A stretch of 64,000 nucleotides of DNA from Lateolabrax maculatus (GCA_031216445.1 CM062218.1:2902001-2966000), one strand, 5' to 3'. Positions 49,101 to 62,729 are shown, counted from the first letter of the stretch. The notes: generated from the letters alone by a model not told the origin. A program made the numbers and translations.

Positions 49101-49866
49101 GGAATGACAGTGTCGGTCTACAGATCACTGCTTTATTTTTGGTCCAGAGTGAAACATCCCAACAACTACAGTGTGTAATAGATTTCCATTAGACACAGAA
49201 GTTCATGGTCTCCAGAGGAAGAATCCTACTGACTTTGGTGATCATCTGACCTTTCATCTAGTACCATCATCATGTCAATATTGTTGTTGGCGGTTTTTAT
49301 GGATTATGACCGAATACCTGCAGAACGAATGTCAGTCCCACCAGCCTGAGCTGTACTTTGTGTTTACTAATTAGCAGTAAACCTCCCTGCAGCAGCCTCA
49401 CAATGCTGCAGTATTAATAGACTCAGGTAGAAGCACTCTCCAGACATCATCAGTATTATCAGGAGAGGTCAGCCATTTGGTTTGGGTCATGCACATTAAA
49501 AATTACAAACTGTCATGCAGGCGATAAAACAATTTACTGGACGGAAGCAGTAATCCATGGACACAAGGTCACTTCCCTTTTAAAATTATATGACTTGTGT
49601 AATCGGGCTAGGTGTTCAAGTGCGTGAAATACCAGATGTTCGTCTGGCCGGCGTTAAAATTACTGTAGGATGTCAACAGTGACATAACATAAATGTCATG
49701 AATTTTAACTTGGTATAAATCATTGATGTGTTACTGTGTTTCTGGAGGCAGTAAACGACAATACACCTCCTTTTTCTGGAACTGGTGCCCTGACAGGATT
49801 AAAGGGAAAATCAACTCAAAAGCAATTAAATGGTGGTATGAACACAGTCATTTTGTAACTTTGGGA

Positions 49867-49867
<1 letters not shown>

Positions 49868-49899
<32 letters not shown>
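49868..49899. repeat. (CA)16 microsatellite
   Basis: An uninterrupted CA tract in the right-hand intergenic region. Confidence 0.95.
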
Positions 49900-49902
<3 letters not shown>

Positions 49903-51089
49903 GGGTGAGCTTCAGTACAAGTCCATCCAAATCAGAACGCGGCGCACAACTCGGACACCACGCTTCATGAAACGTTTGTAATACTTTTTACAAAATACCA
50001 TATTTACTTTTAGACAATACATAAATAAACAAGAATCAAGTCAAATTTTATTTATCAATTTTCAATACAAAGCAACACATTTTGTATTCTCTCAGCTAAA
50101 TGTTTTGCACTAATTTCCCAAAACACTAATTGCAAAGTCAATGTGGTTGAAAAATGAAGAAAAACATTTCAACGAGAGGAAGAAGAATAGGAGAATGTTT
50201 TCACCACCCACACACACACACACAATCATTTCAACACAATAATCCCTGGAATGCATTTAACACATAGCACATCAGTGTGTTTCAGATGTCAAGTTTCATT
50301 CAACATCTTTTCTCAGCTCTGGACATCAATGCCCCTACAGGCACCACGAGAAAACACATCTTCTACAGAATGACAATACCTTTATTTGACCATGTACCTC
50401 TCCTGTTCAGTGTTTGATTCATGATCTCCTCTGCTCACCATCAGCCGGCTGCCACACCGGGAGGTCCTGTCATCCGCTCACCATGTGTCACTGCGTATTG
50501 TGTCTGTATCGTATAGCTGATGTGTCTCTGCTCTACTGTCACTTGCACTTGGCAAGTGAAGGCATGCAGAGACTTCTGTTTGTTCAGGTGTCAGAGGAGC
50601 TATACACTGGTGAGACATCAGAGATTGTGAGTCAGATAAAGCTCTTTTTCAGATTTTTTACCGAGATGCATTCATAGCCATCATTTTCAGGTGGGAAATA
50701 CTAGTGGCCAGCAGATTAAAATTTAAATTGAACGACAGCAAAGCAGTACTCAGTGGTGTTTTTGAAATTATTGAATTAAGCAGCGCTGCTCGTTCTATTC
50801 CGAAATTAAAGAATGGAGGGGAAAAAAAACAGATGGAAATTGTTGCTTGGAAGTCACCAAAAATGTTTATATTTGGTAAGAAAGATTTTTAAAGATCCAT
50901 CACACAACACTCACCATTAATTATTTAGCGACAGGTGTCATTTAGGCCAATACAAATACAAAATAAAAACATAAAAGTGATTCAAAACTAGTTATATCGT
51001 TCAGCCAAGTGTAACATACCATATCCAATTATGTAACAAACTCTTTGAACACACATCAATTGGTTAATAATTGATTTCATTCATTGTGG

Positions 51090-51240
51090 CCACTTCAAGC
51101 TGTAAACACAACACTGACACACAGCAACATCATTCATTTGGAGTCGTGAATGTAAGTCTGATATCTGCCTCCTTTTCGGCCCTATATTGGTTTTCACAAT
51201 CTTCTGAGAAAACATCTGGTTTCTGGACCAAAGAAAAAAC
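51090..51240 (+). repeat. Dispersed repeat, decayed copy
   Basis: Shares AGCTGTAAACACAACACTGACAC and CATCATTCATTTGGAGTCGTG (split here only for reading) and an AAACATCTGG segment with the longer copy at 61200-61560. An internal segment present in that copy is deleted here. Confidence 0.75.
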
Positions 51241-52189
51241 ATTTGACTCACTGTTTATATTAAAAAACATGTCTTGATGCAGGTTTAAATGATCTTAACT
51301 GCCTGTTATAAGTGATGTCCTGTTCTGTTCTGATCTGCTGTTGGAGATGGATGTTTGACGCTGTCTGTGGTGCTGTTTAATGTTCAGATCAGGTCCTGGT
51401 TGAGAGAGTAACCATAGAGACTAATAGGAAAAAAAAAATCCAATGAGGCTGATAAAAAGCATCTAACCCATATCTGTCTCTCTCTGAATCTTAACCTTTT
51501 CACTCTCCCTTTCATTCCTTCTTTTATCTCATCCAGTTTTCTTTGCCACATTCATCTTGTTCGCCAGACCTACAGCGCTCCCTGACCCTTCAATGTCACA
51601 TCTCCTGCAGGCTCATCTCAGTACATCTTTGAGGTCTTACTTTTTTTTATTGAAATCTGTTTTGAGTAGCACTTTATGTTCTTGAATCATTTCATATATT
51701 TGCTCCACCAGTCTAACTTAATTTGTATAATTTTTGCTTATAGATTTTTTTTAACCCAAACCTGTGCAAGTGTTCTTTAGATGTCTGTCCCTTTAATAAT
51801 CAGATGTCTTCCAGACACTCTGATCAGTTGTTTGGACAAGACGTTTGCCACAACTTGACACATTTCTTAGATCTGAGACAAAACCCCTCAAGTCAGTAAG
51901 AAATCTGTGCTTGTACCTGTCATGACTTGTCCGCTGGTGTCTTACCCTGGAAGGTCTTTAGCCCTAACTAGACCAGCACTTCTAACTGCCCCACACTGGC
52001 TGGACACCATTTCACTTATATAAGAGTATTACTACATGGGCTGTGTTATGTGTTGTACTGATTTTTTGGTTTTGTTAGGACAGTGTAGGGTTTTATAATG
52101 GTGAACTTTTGTGTGTTGTTTTGAACAATGCTCATCTCAGATGTATAATAAGGTGCTATTTTGAACTTTGATTCACACGGTGCTGCTGG

Positions 52190-53620
52190 CTGGGATTGGA
52201 AACAATGGGGGGAGTCACACAGTATGTTTCCCCCAGACCAGGGACAGGAACATGAACTGGGGGCTTGTCCATTTTTACTTTTCTCCATGTCGTAGTGTTT
52301 GGTTCCTTTTTGTCTCTGCTTGTCTGGTTGGCAGTTTTTTTCTGGCAAAATGGAGTTACAGATAGAAAAGTTTACTACTAATCCGAGTGAAGACACACTA
52401 GATGGATTTATTTTTTTTTTGGTACATGTGCCGATAAATCATAAAAGAGTTAAGAGCTCCTCTGTGCAGAGCAGAGTGACAGGGGTTTGTTTGGTGAGCC
52501 AGCTCTCACAGGCGGGGTTGAGCTGGGTGATCGAGCTGGTATTCCTGCCTCACTCCAAGACATCCCAAGCCAACCTGGCATGACTGCCGAGGAGCTGAGA
52601 TTAACTCTGCGCATGAGGGAGGTGGAGGTGAGACTCAGGGAGTTGGAGGTGGAAGCCATGCATCTAAGGGTCAAAGCTCTGGAGAGTCGCTGTAGCTGCC
52701 GGTCCTCCAGCCACTCAATCAGCTTTCATGTGAGTACACACAATGCACTAGTCCCACCTTTCATAGAGTCTGAGGAACATTCATATTTCAATGCACTCGA
52801 ATGTAAAGCCGCTACATTACATTAGCCAAAGAGTGTGTGGCCTCTTTTACTCCAGTGTAAATTGGTGGGAAAAGCTCGAGCAGAGTGCACTTCTGTCAAC
52901 TGCAGACTGCTTAAATTAAGCCACCGTCCTCCGTGCTTATGAATTACTGCCAGAAGCATGTTGGCAAAAATTTAAAAAACTGCTACCCAGACATATGTAG
53001 AGTATGCAAGGGAGAAATGTTCTTTTTTTTTTTGACAATTGGTGCCTGGCCGGTAAGGTTAAAGCTTTAAATAATCTGCGTGAGCTCATGTTGTTGGAAG
53101 AATTAAGAAAATCGGTCTTTTGGCTAAACGAAGAGAAAGTCACGTCCCTTACTGCTTCTGCAGAACAGACAAGACAAGATTGATGAAGACTTCAGGCCTT
53201 TTGTTTATCAGGGTTTTTGTTTTATTGCTGGTGAGGAAAAGCAAGTCTATCATTCGTGGAGGTGTCCTACCCTTCTCAGCTCAGTTCTGCTCAGTTTCAA
53301 ATTTCAAACTGCTGTGTGATCTCAGTTACCAATAGCCGGTATTGATCTTATCCTCAGAGATTTGGCTGGTGGAAAAGTTTTCCCCTTCTCCGGAGGTGAT
53401 TGAAAATCTGATTGCGGATGGAGTGTTTCGGACCCCGTTGCGCTGAACTCGTCGCCCCTGTTCCCCGTGTGTGCCGTAACCCCTGCCAAAGCACGAAACA
53501 CTCGGACACTTGGTGGATCTTAGAGACTCTTTTATGGAGTACCTCTGATCTAACGAGCTCACTTTCTAAAGGAAATGTGTCTGTCTCTCAAAAACATGAC
53601 ATGTCTGAAGTCTGCGTCCT
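52190..53620 (+). pseudogene. Ty3/Gypsy-like retrotransposon ruin (Gag and protease-side pieces)
   Basis: An ATG at 52350 opens a Gag-like N-terminus (MELQIEKF). After a frameshift the frame to 52825 encodes a helical segment MTAEELRLTLRMREVEVRLR then ELEVEAMHLRVKALE, followed by LVPPFIESEEHSYFNALE. This layout is found in fish Gypsy-type Gag proteins. Further pieces (WCLAGKVKALNNLRELMLLE at about 53040-53100) continue the capsid region. A later piece with LVEKFSPSPEVIENL (about 53363-53410) resembles the protease/RT junction. Everything between is deleted, and stops are common. Upstream CTGGGGGCTTGTCC (52257) resembles the leader after a primer-binding site. LTR edges were not resolved; no RT or integrase is present. 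Confidence 0.7.
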
Positions 53621-55269
53621 ACTATTTTGATGATGCTGTTTGATGATGGCTGAATTGTAGAGCCACAGCCGAAACAAACACAACAGATAAAGTGGTGCAG
53701 AGAATATATTGTCTAAAAATCTATTTTAGTATTCAGTTCAACATTGTGTTTATAAGTCCAACCCTGAAATTCAATGCATTTACAAGGGAATTAGACACAT
53801 GTGATGAGGTGTTTTCTGGATGGATAATTCCTGACAGGATGTCAGCATGGATGCCTGCGAGTGTGTGCATCATAGCAATGCCTGAATCATCAAATATACC
53901 ATACTTGGACTTCTGAGTGCCTCCAAATAACTGGTATACATCAGTGTTTCCAAATCTTTTCAGCTTTTGACCCCAAAAACAAAAAAATGCCTTGTGACTC
54001 ACTGTCACTGGTTGAATGTCCATGCATCATGATTTTTAGAGGCCTGAAAATGTAAAATTATGCAGTAATTCACATACTGTATAAAATAGCAAAGGTTAGA
54101 GAAACGTGGTGAGTATTATCAAAAGGGATGGGAGATGAAAAGTAAAGGTACACCCTGGTTGTGAGAAAGTAAGTTTCCATCTCTTTCGTCTTTAAAAGGA
54201 CGTGTGTGGCAACTTTCAAAGTCAAAGTTTCCATCTCATTTATAGTAAAGTGTAAAGGAATGAAATACTACAAGACAAATAGACAAAGACATGAGGGAGA
54301 AGATGAGACGAAGGGCAAAGATAAGGACAAATAATAGCAATTGTGGGAAAAGGGCTTTAAAAAGGTGATGAGGAGAAAATACACGTCTTAATCTATCAAC
54401 CTTTTCCTTTTTCTCTCTGTTGTCTCCTCTTTTCCTCTCTCACTACCGGTCTTCCCTCTCACTTTGCCTCAGCTTATCTGTCTATCAGCCATTTCTCATA
54501 ATCAAAATATCTCTTTTCTCACTTCCCTCTAACTCTCCGGGTCTATCTTGGTCTCTTTATTTCTCCTATTCCCTTTCCTCCCGTCACTCTCTGTCGATCC
54601 ATCTCACTGAGTCTCTCTCTACCTTGGCCTGATTTTCTCTCCACTTTTGTCTATCAGCGGCAGAAACAAAGAACCGCGTGTATTCTTTGTGTTTTATTCT
54701 TCGCCACGGCACCAAACCGTATCCAAAGAATGCATAAATATATATTTTCACCAGGAATACAATCTCAAAACAGCATTTCTACTCTCAGAAAAAAGTGCCG
54801 CACAGTACCTGTCATCTGTTTTTAGTTGCACACGTTGTCGTTGGCAGGCAGAGCCACAGTGGCAGGAGTCTCGGGGAGTATGTGACAAAACTGACAATCA
54901 TATTTTACAATGGTTTACTCAGATAAATATAGCCATTGTAACATGCAGTGTACAGTACGTGTTGGGGAGAATTTGGGCAGAAACAGTGAGCAGTTGGGAG
55001 TGTTAGTTATACAAATATTTTTCTTTTTAGAAACAGAGCTACACGGATAAAGCTTTTGTTTTTTTTGTAATTCAGGAGGAAGTTGCTTCGTGATCTCAAC
55101 AAAACACCCTTTTTTTTCTTCTTCTTGAGACTGGAGAATGATTGTGATCTCAACATTACTGTTGAAAAGTGTTTCCTCCTGAACACAGAATACATTTATC
55201 GCGTGAGCACAAGGGAACAAGGATAATGTGTCGTAATGTGTTACATTAACGCACATCTTTGGACATCTT

Positions 55270-55370
55270 TCATCATTACAGTGAAAATCCTCTACACATC
55301 ATACTCTTAACCTTTCACACAATCCCTGGACAATATTTTGCACATTCCTGCACTGTTTGTTCATTTTAAA

Positions 55371-55433
<63 letters not shown>

Positions 55434-55610
55434 CACATATCTTAATAATACTTTTTCATATTCTTTATTGTAAATATTTCTATTCCCAGTTTATATTTAT
55501 GTTTAAGTAGACTTTTGCAGTACTTGTCTTCTATTTCTACTTTCTTATTTCTTTAAGTTTCTTGGTTTTGCACCAACACACCACAGCACATTCCTACCTG
55601 GCAATAAACC
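55270..55610 (+). mobile_element. Retroelement 3' tail-like repeat with (AT)n
   Basis: TTTTGCACATTCCTGCACTG, an AT tract at 55374-55431, then TTGCACATATCTTAATA, and an ending at CTACCTGGCAATAAACC. This texture is typical of 3' tails of teleost interspersed repeats. Family not identified. Confidence 0.4.
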
Positions 55611-58600
55611 CAACTAATTATCGTGATCACTGAAAAAAACAAAATAATTACATCTATGCCCTCGTTCTGCTTCTGCACAGAGCTGTTCTTGAGGTAGATT
55701 TCTTCTTAAACCTCAGTGGACAGACATTGTTTCAGAGAATTAATTTACAAGCTTAACAAACAGAGAGGAGCATGGACTACAGTCTAAATGGCCTATTTTT
55801 TTCTAAACGTAATCATCAATGGCATCCATGATGTTGAAAAAAAAACAGGATTACTACATGCCTACTATTTGGCAACAGCCAAAAACCTGTGAGAAGAAGA
55901 ATTCATAAATGTTGCTGTCGTAAAACAGAAACAGAATTGCCAATTTTCTGTGCATGAAAGGGAAAAAAAGACAAATAAGGGCAACGAGGACTGTAACCTG
56001 TACAGAAGGAGCTGGAGGGGAGTGAACTTGATCAGAGTAACTCAAACTTCCTCTGACCTGCGGCTCTGCACTCAGACCTGATGGAATGGATTACAGAACA
56101 GTAACTACTCTCTCAGTCACAGCACATTGCTGCCACTAGTTTGCCATTTGCTTTTACCATTATCTCTCCTTGCTCAGTGTTGACGTCCTGATTCTAGCAG
56201 TAAATAAAACGTGTAAAATAACCTTAATGAGCACAACAGGGAGCAAGTGGATCAGAAGTCGGTCAGTGTCCTACAGGAACAGACTGGATGCAACATGATC
56301 TGATCAGCCATCACGCCCAAATCATATTTACAAGCAATCAGCAACAAGCACAATGTGTGTCCCCACCTGCACAGGCTGTTCCAGATCATTTTTACAAATC
56401 AGCGTGGGAGCTGGAGTTCAGAGCTCTACATTTCTTTCTTTCTTGTCTTTTTCACAGCAGAGTTACTTGGGCCAAATGTGTTGTTGGCCTCTGCCTTCTG
56501 AGATTTACACAAACACAATAAAGAAGTTCGTTTTTGCCTCCACAGCAGCTCTAGCTTCAAGAAATGCTTGTATAGATGAAACTTTAATGGTCAACAGAAC
56601 TGGGCAACTGGGAGGTGAAAGTGAAGACCGACTTTAAGCTGAAAATGTCTCTGGCCTCTTGTAAATCAGAAAAGTGATGCATCTTAATCAGACTTTATAA
56701 TGAACTACAACTTATCTATTTAATATTTAAATTTTACAAGTCAGTAATAATTTAATATTTGGGGGCATGATCACCTGTGGAACTTCAGAGGTTTCACAAT
56801 CTGGTAATGACAAGAAAGGAAATCTGGAAGTGAAGTGACTCATGAGTTATTGATTTTAATGAAACTTAATGACTCAATCATAAAAACTTCTCACGTCATT
56901 TCACTTTGAATATATTCAAGCTAAAACCCAAAGGGAGAATTGGGCAGAATTCCTAGAGTTAAAAGGAGAAAGCCAATCTACCATTTTTATTATTAACTGC
57001 TGAAATACATGCAGGGAAATTTCTCACTATATTTATAAAATTCTATATCACTGCCATTTCAGTTTTTAATTCCCATCCCCCTTGGTTTGCTATGAATCAC
57101 ACCTCCAAAGTTTCTTTTGTCTTCCGTGTGCTTTTAAGACACTGAAGTCAGACTTTACTTTTGACGTTTTTTTTTTTTTTATTTGATGTGACGGCTGCTC
57201 TCATTCCAAATGAGATCAAATATCTTGTTCGACAAGTTTATGTCTGTTATAACGGAGGACTTATTTCTGGAATTTCTATTGGAATTGGGTCCAATCAGTC
57301 TTTTCTTTCCCTCCTCTCGTTCGGGTCTTTTAGTACTGCTCATACTACTCTCACCCTCAAGTTTTGACATTGATACTGACTTCTGGGAATGCAACAGCAA
57401 GCAAGGTCATATATTCCAAACACCCAAACACTTCCTCGATAGGAAACATTCCCCCTTCCCCTCTCCTCAACTGTCAGGACAGCAAACAACATGCTGGCAC
57501 TGCCATCAATTTCCCAGAAAGTAGGACGCAGTGGAGGGACAGAAAAGGGATTTTTTGAGCTTTTAGACACACCCAATGGGTCTCATTTGTCAATTTGATC
57601 CCACTCGTATCCTCCGAGTATACACTGTGGTCGTAGTACCGCCTCAGTCTGCATTTGTCAACCTCGTGACAGCGAGAGGTTTGGGAGTTTGGTACCAAAA
57701 TGAAACACATAACGTTTCAAACATTTCAAACTGACTTCAAGGGTGACATTAAAAGAACACATTACGGTGCTTTTAAAAGCATCATTATGGTCCTTTTTAA
57801 AGTATGGCAAAGAAGTTATATTGAAAGCTTTTATTCCATGGGGAATATTAAAAACACTGACCTCACAGGGTCTTCTTTAGGGGAGAAATAGTAAGAGCAG
57901 ATTTAAAGTAAGCATTTAAGTTATTAGCATGTCTGATTTTGGCATATACTAGACAGAAAACACTATCTATGCACCTGAAAAAAACAAATATATATTTGTA
58001 GATACAATTTCCCTGAAGCTTCCCAGGGCCTGGAAACCTTTCACACAATTGCTTGCTTTTCAGGATCAATGTTTTGCACTGCAGTAGCCTAAAAGTGGAA
58101 TTGGAAAGCATAAATAATTTGTGAAGTTCTGTTACTGAGCGAAAATTTAAAAAACTGGAACAATCGAGCTGCAATAGTGGGAAGTACTTTTAAATACAAC
58201 AAAATGAATGTATTGATCCCTGTTGGGGGACTGTGTCACTACAGTAACATACATTTAAGATGAAGGTTGGAGAGCAATAAGAAGAAAAAAGTACCTATAA
58301 TTCATATTTATATATTATCAAACCTGCAAACTGTTTTTAGCTGAGAATGTAAAGTATAAATAAAACACTCACAATTTTGTGAACTATTTCAAGCATTTTT
58401 TATATGAACATTATGTACACTTTTTGAAAATACTATAGCCGTGTAAAGATACAATTGACACACAAAACTCCATTCCAAAAACTGTATACTTCTAATTTTT
58501 ATATTAAAGACCTCTTTCTTAACATTTTTTTACACAAAACTTGAGAAAACATCAGTCATTGCCTGGGTAATATCTTGGGGTTTAAACAAAACAAACACCA

Positions 58601-60560
58601 GTGTTGTAGGATGCATTTCGATGACCTTTCAGACATTAACACAGGCAGTGGAAGCAGTGAAGAAAAATAACGGATGCCGCAATAAATCACCTGATATCAC
58701 AAAACACTAAATGTTATTGTGAAACACAAGTGAACATAAGCTTAGGAGTAAAGCTTCCTGCTTCTGTACCTCTTTAGATTTCAGTTTATTGGACGGATTT
58801 GCAAGTAAAGACTTGTGAAAGGATGGTAAAGTTTAGGCACAATCCAGATACGAGACCCAGTAACTGGCGTCTATTCACTGGGCAGTCAGTGTCGAGGAGC
58901 TTAAATTAAACTGTAATGTGATCCAGTGATGTGTTCTGTCTTCACTGAGTTCCTTGGACATTTCTGGACAGAGAGAAAAAAGGTGTCATCAGGTTCACTT
59001 AGGGTCAATAACTGGATTTCTCTGTTCCCTTGAAAATGTAACTAATGAGCTTCCACAAGAAGGTGCAATTTGAAATTCAGAGATGAGGATGAAAGACAAA
59101 AAGAACAATTCAGATTTATTTTTCATCTAAGACAGCACCAACCGTCTTCTGCGTCAAAGAGGAAATGGAAAAGAAGGAAAAAAGGGAAGGTCCTTGTTTG
59201 ATCAATCTGGGGACACACTGATATATTTTGAGGATGATTTCCTGCAGATTCTCCAGTTCTGTTGTGTTAATCCAGAGGTTGTCTGGTAGCGTGACAGGGT
59301 TAAAGACTGAATTTCAGTGTTAATGATTGACTTAAAAGTTAAAACCTGACATCGGCAGGGTTATTGATGTCAATTAGGACTTCATTTAGGACTTGAAAAC
59401 CAGGCAAACAGGCAAATCAAAATCTTCTGACTTCTGTTTACGTTTTGCAGCTGTATGTGAACAATGGTGCTGGCATCACAGCCGCTGTTTACGTGTGTGT
59501 GTTGGTATAGGGAAAGTGTATCAGCAACCCAAGAGCCAATAGATGTCTAAGTTAAAGAAATAGTTGAACATTTTAGAATGTAATAATAATATATTTGCTT
59601 TTTTTTTGCCAAGAATTAGATGAAAAGGCTCAGGCTCTGTCCAGAGTTTAAAATCCATCTACCAGCAGTGACTTTGTGGAATTTTTTTAATTTAAAGCAT
59701 TTATTGCCCAAATTGTGAGTTAACTAAAAACATCTTCTGGCTTTAACCAACTGTAACAGTGCCAACGTTACTCTTTGTCTCAGTTGCACAGTCAGCTGTG
59801 CAGACAATGTTCTCCTTATATTAAATCAATTGATCCCTTATTTTCATTTAAAGGGGCTTTTCTAGTTTATTTGGTCATTTTTTGGGCCTTTTTTCTATAA
59901 CAATTAAATGTATAGTTAACTGTTTGAATATAGTCAATGCAGATCTGTTTATATGACTCACTTTTCTGCAAAATCTTCAGCTGTTCTTAGATGTCTTTGC
60001 CCCTGCAAACCACCAAATCCACGCTCACTGGGTAGCTTTCAGTCCTACAGGAGGTAGGCTTTTGGGTTGAGTGAGTATTATAATAAATTTATGAACCAGA
60101 TTGTTTATGACGGGGGAGTCATGCGTCCTAAAGTGCCTAAAATCTGCAGGTTTGAACTCCAACCAATCAAGACATCAGGTTATTTCACTGATTAACGCAC
60201 CGTCAGCCAGACAGGACGGACTAATCAGTGAAATCAGCTGCTGGTGTGTGCGTTTGGAAAGGAAAACCAGCAGAAAGGGTGTGCAGACTGATTTTATGTA
60301 AATCTGACAGACAAATAAACCTCTTTATTATGTGTGTGATGCAATGTGTTTTCAAAAAGCTGTCAGGGCTGTGGAAGTCTTCCAGTGTGTCCCGAGGCTT
60401 ATGGAACGCAGCAGAGCGCCGTCCTCCGATTCATCGCCGCTTATCCTCCTGTTACCTGCGTTGCCCCTGGATACGGGAGCAATCTCTTTTCTTCTCCTCC
60501 CATCATGCCCTGCCTTGCATTCCAGGCACGCAGACGGGATCGTGTGGCAGTCAAGGGCGT

Positions 60561-60569
60561 GCACACACA

Positions 60570-60606
<37 letters not shown>

Positions 60607-60693
60607 ACTCTAATCATCTGAATGTAGTTAACTTCAGTGGTTTTCAGTTGCATGAAGGGGCATCGTCTGTTCTGATGCAACAACCTGACAATC

Positions 60694-60758
<65 letters not shown>
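60561..60758. repeat. Inverted (CA)n / (GT)n pair
   Basis: A CA tract at 60561-60605 and a GT tract at 60696-60758 are separated by about 90 bp. The two are mutually complementary on one strand. They create the long His/Thr- and Cys/Val-rich frames of this region. Confidence 0.95.
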
Positions 60759-60759
<1 letters not shown>

Positions 60760-61189
60760 TGGGTTGAAAGCAAAGAGCAGCAACATGAGTGTGAGCACGT
60801 CCGATGAATAGAGATCATAGATTTGGATGGTAGGATTTGTGTCAGGGGGTCAAAAGCAAACAGTATAGTTTGAGCTTATTTTTTTCTTTTTTATACATAA
60901 CACAAAATAATATTGAATTGATTCGTGTTTATTTTAAGTTCTTAAAGTGATAAATATAAATAATAAATAATACAAAGAAAAGAACAGTGAAAATCTGACT
61001 GTACTTATCATTTGCTTCGTTACTCTGGCTCATATTCAGAAGTTCATTAGCATTTTCTCCCTATTTTTCTCTTCACTTTCTGTTACCAGAATGATTTTCT
61101 GAGATGCCAACTTCATAAGGGGACTTTGTTGTTTGGTGATCAGACAGCATCAAATCTGCACTAACTAAAACATTTTTTTGACAACTATG

Positions 61190-61560
61190 GGGCAGCGGAG
61201 CCAGCTGTGAACACAACACTGACACATCATCATCTTTTAAGTTGACACGGTGAGAAAAACAGTTGCATATTTACACATCCAGCAAATTTGGAGCAACATT
61301 ATCATTCATTTGGAGTCGTGTTTGTGACCTGTTGGTGGATCAAAGTCCAAATTTCGCTCTCTCTTTCAGCACAGACTCCTGAGGGAAATATCTGGCTCTT
61401 TAGCTGCTAAATGCTCCACCATATGTTCATCTGCTAGTCGCTTACTTTGTCTGCTGTACAGTGGGATTTAAGAGGTTTTTCTCTGTTTGTTGCAACCGGA
61501 TTTGACACTGATAAGAGCGGTGGGAGTGAACCAAAACAAAAAAAGTTGCCTCAAGAAAAC
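61190..61560 (+). repeat. Dispersed teleost repeat
   Basis: Includes GAACACAACACTGACACATC, CATTCATTTGGAGTCGTG and GGAAATATCTGGCTCTTTAG followed by CTGCTAAATGCTCCACC. I recognise this text as a recurrent non-coding repeat in fish genomic sequence. A shorter copy lies at 51090-51240. Class (SINE or non-autonomous DNA element) unknown; termini not defined. Confidence 0.6.
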
Positions 61561-62171
61561 CAGAAGAATGAACTGAAAGACACCGCTTGAAAGGTCCTTA
61601 ATATTTTCTTCACCTTAGGAGGCAAAATCAATACAGTGCAGTCAAATAAAACCCCACCACCCACTACGGCCGCAAGAATAAACATTAAGTAGAAATATCA
61701 CCTTTCTGACAGCAGCAACAAATACAGAAAATTTAGAGACTTCATTAAGTTGAATTCATGGCAAATCACTTGTATTGGATTGCATTAGATTGTACAAGTG
61801 CAGCTAATGAAGTCACCAGTGAGTGTATATTGGCTATCAGCTTTTTCCATCTCTTCAGTGAAACAACAGATCCAGAATGAAATATTGTAACACAGGACCC
61901 CATGCTTTGGAACTATTCTGCATGTCTTGTTCATAATTTTATACATATTTCCCAAAAATGTGTTCTGGCTTAATTGGTATCTTTTGAAAGTTTGGGATCT
62001 TCACTAGAATTTAAAATGAAGCCCCGTGGGTTTGGACCACATTTGTCTGCACAGCATGAATTTAATGACAGCCAGCAGGTCAGTAAAGATTAGGAGGTTC
62101 AGAAATCTGGGTATTTGTCTGTGAAAATAAGTAAACAATGTAAAATTATGAAAATAGTGTCTGTGAGGACT

Positions 62172-62722
62172 ACGATTGCATATACAGACATTTAATGAGA
62201 AGGTTGCCTTTCCACACAGCTGGCAACACAGTGGCAGTACAATGTAACATGCTGTTTCCACCAAACAGATAATCAAAGTGTGTGTGGTTATTGTTATTGC
62301 ACCTATTAAGAGAAAATAGCAGTTTATTAAGTCCTTTGGGGACATTAGGGGAGATGCCGATGAAGTGGAGGAGGCAGAGTAGTGACAAGTTTTAAAAAGG
62401 TCTTTAAGTGTGTGTGTGTGTAAAGCATTTCTTAGAGAGTACATACGGTACTAGAAGTAGGAGCATTCACTGTGTGCGCTGACATTTAGATAATAATGAT
62501 GAGTGTTGGAGAGGACGTGCACAGAAATATATATATATATAGATTATGAATGCATATGCGAACATTTAATGAGATGGCTACATTTCCAAACAGCTGGCAA
62601 CGCACTGGCAGTATAATGTAACATGTGCTGTTTCCATCAAACAGATGATCAAAGTGTGTGCTGTTATTGTGATTGCACCTATTAAGGGAAGATAGCAGTT
62701 TATTAAGCCCTTTGGGGATGCA
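62172..62722. repeat. Local tandem duplication (two about 170-bp copies, 374-376 bp apart)
   Basis: Copy 1 is about 62174-62345 and copy 2 about 62548-62722. Shared strings include ACATTTAATGAGA, ACAGCTGGCAAC, CAGATNATCAAAGTGTGTG and TTGCACCTATTAAG, and both continue to AGTTTATTAAG and CCTTTGGGGA. They differ by scattered substitutions and small indels. Copy 1 is followed by GTGTGTGTGTG and an AT tract before copy 2. Confidence 0.9.
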
Positions 62723-62729
62723 GGGTAAA

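Larger units (their letters stand above)
45561..52180. other. Intergenic stretch, no recognised gene
   Basis: Apart from exon candidate C, a CA tract (49868-49899) and a decayed copy of the dispersed repeat (51090-51240), this is AT-rich sequence without recognisable content. A LINE-like tail (about 48220-48410, ending CACAAAAATCTAAATCAAATC) is possible but weak. Confidence 0.5.
53621..62170. other. Intergenic stretch, no recognised gene
   Basis: Contains a pyrimidine-rich island (54400-54640), a retroelement-like 3' tail with an AT tract (55270-55610), a short LINE-tail-like segment (58200-58260, minus), a large inverted CA/GT pair (60561-60758) and the dispersed repeat at 61200-61560. Open frames at 56288-56637, 57161-57576 and 60101-60767 overlap in several frames and match nothing known. 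Confidence 0.5.

Noticed and set aside
60228..60818. Frames up to 179 codons on both strands
   Set aside because: They stay open only because the CA and GT tracts contain no stops. The non-repeat part matches nothing and is open in several frames at once.
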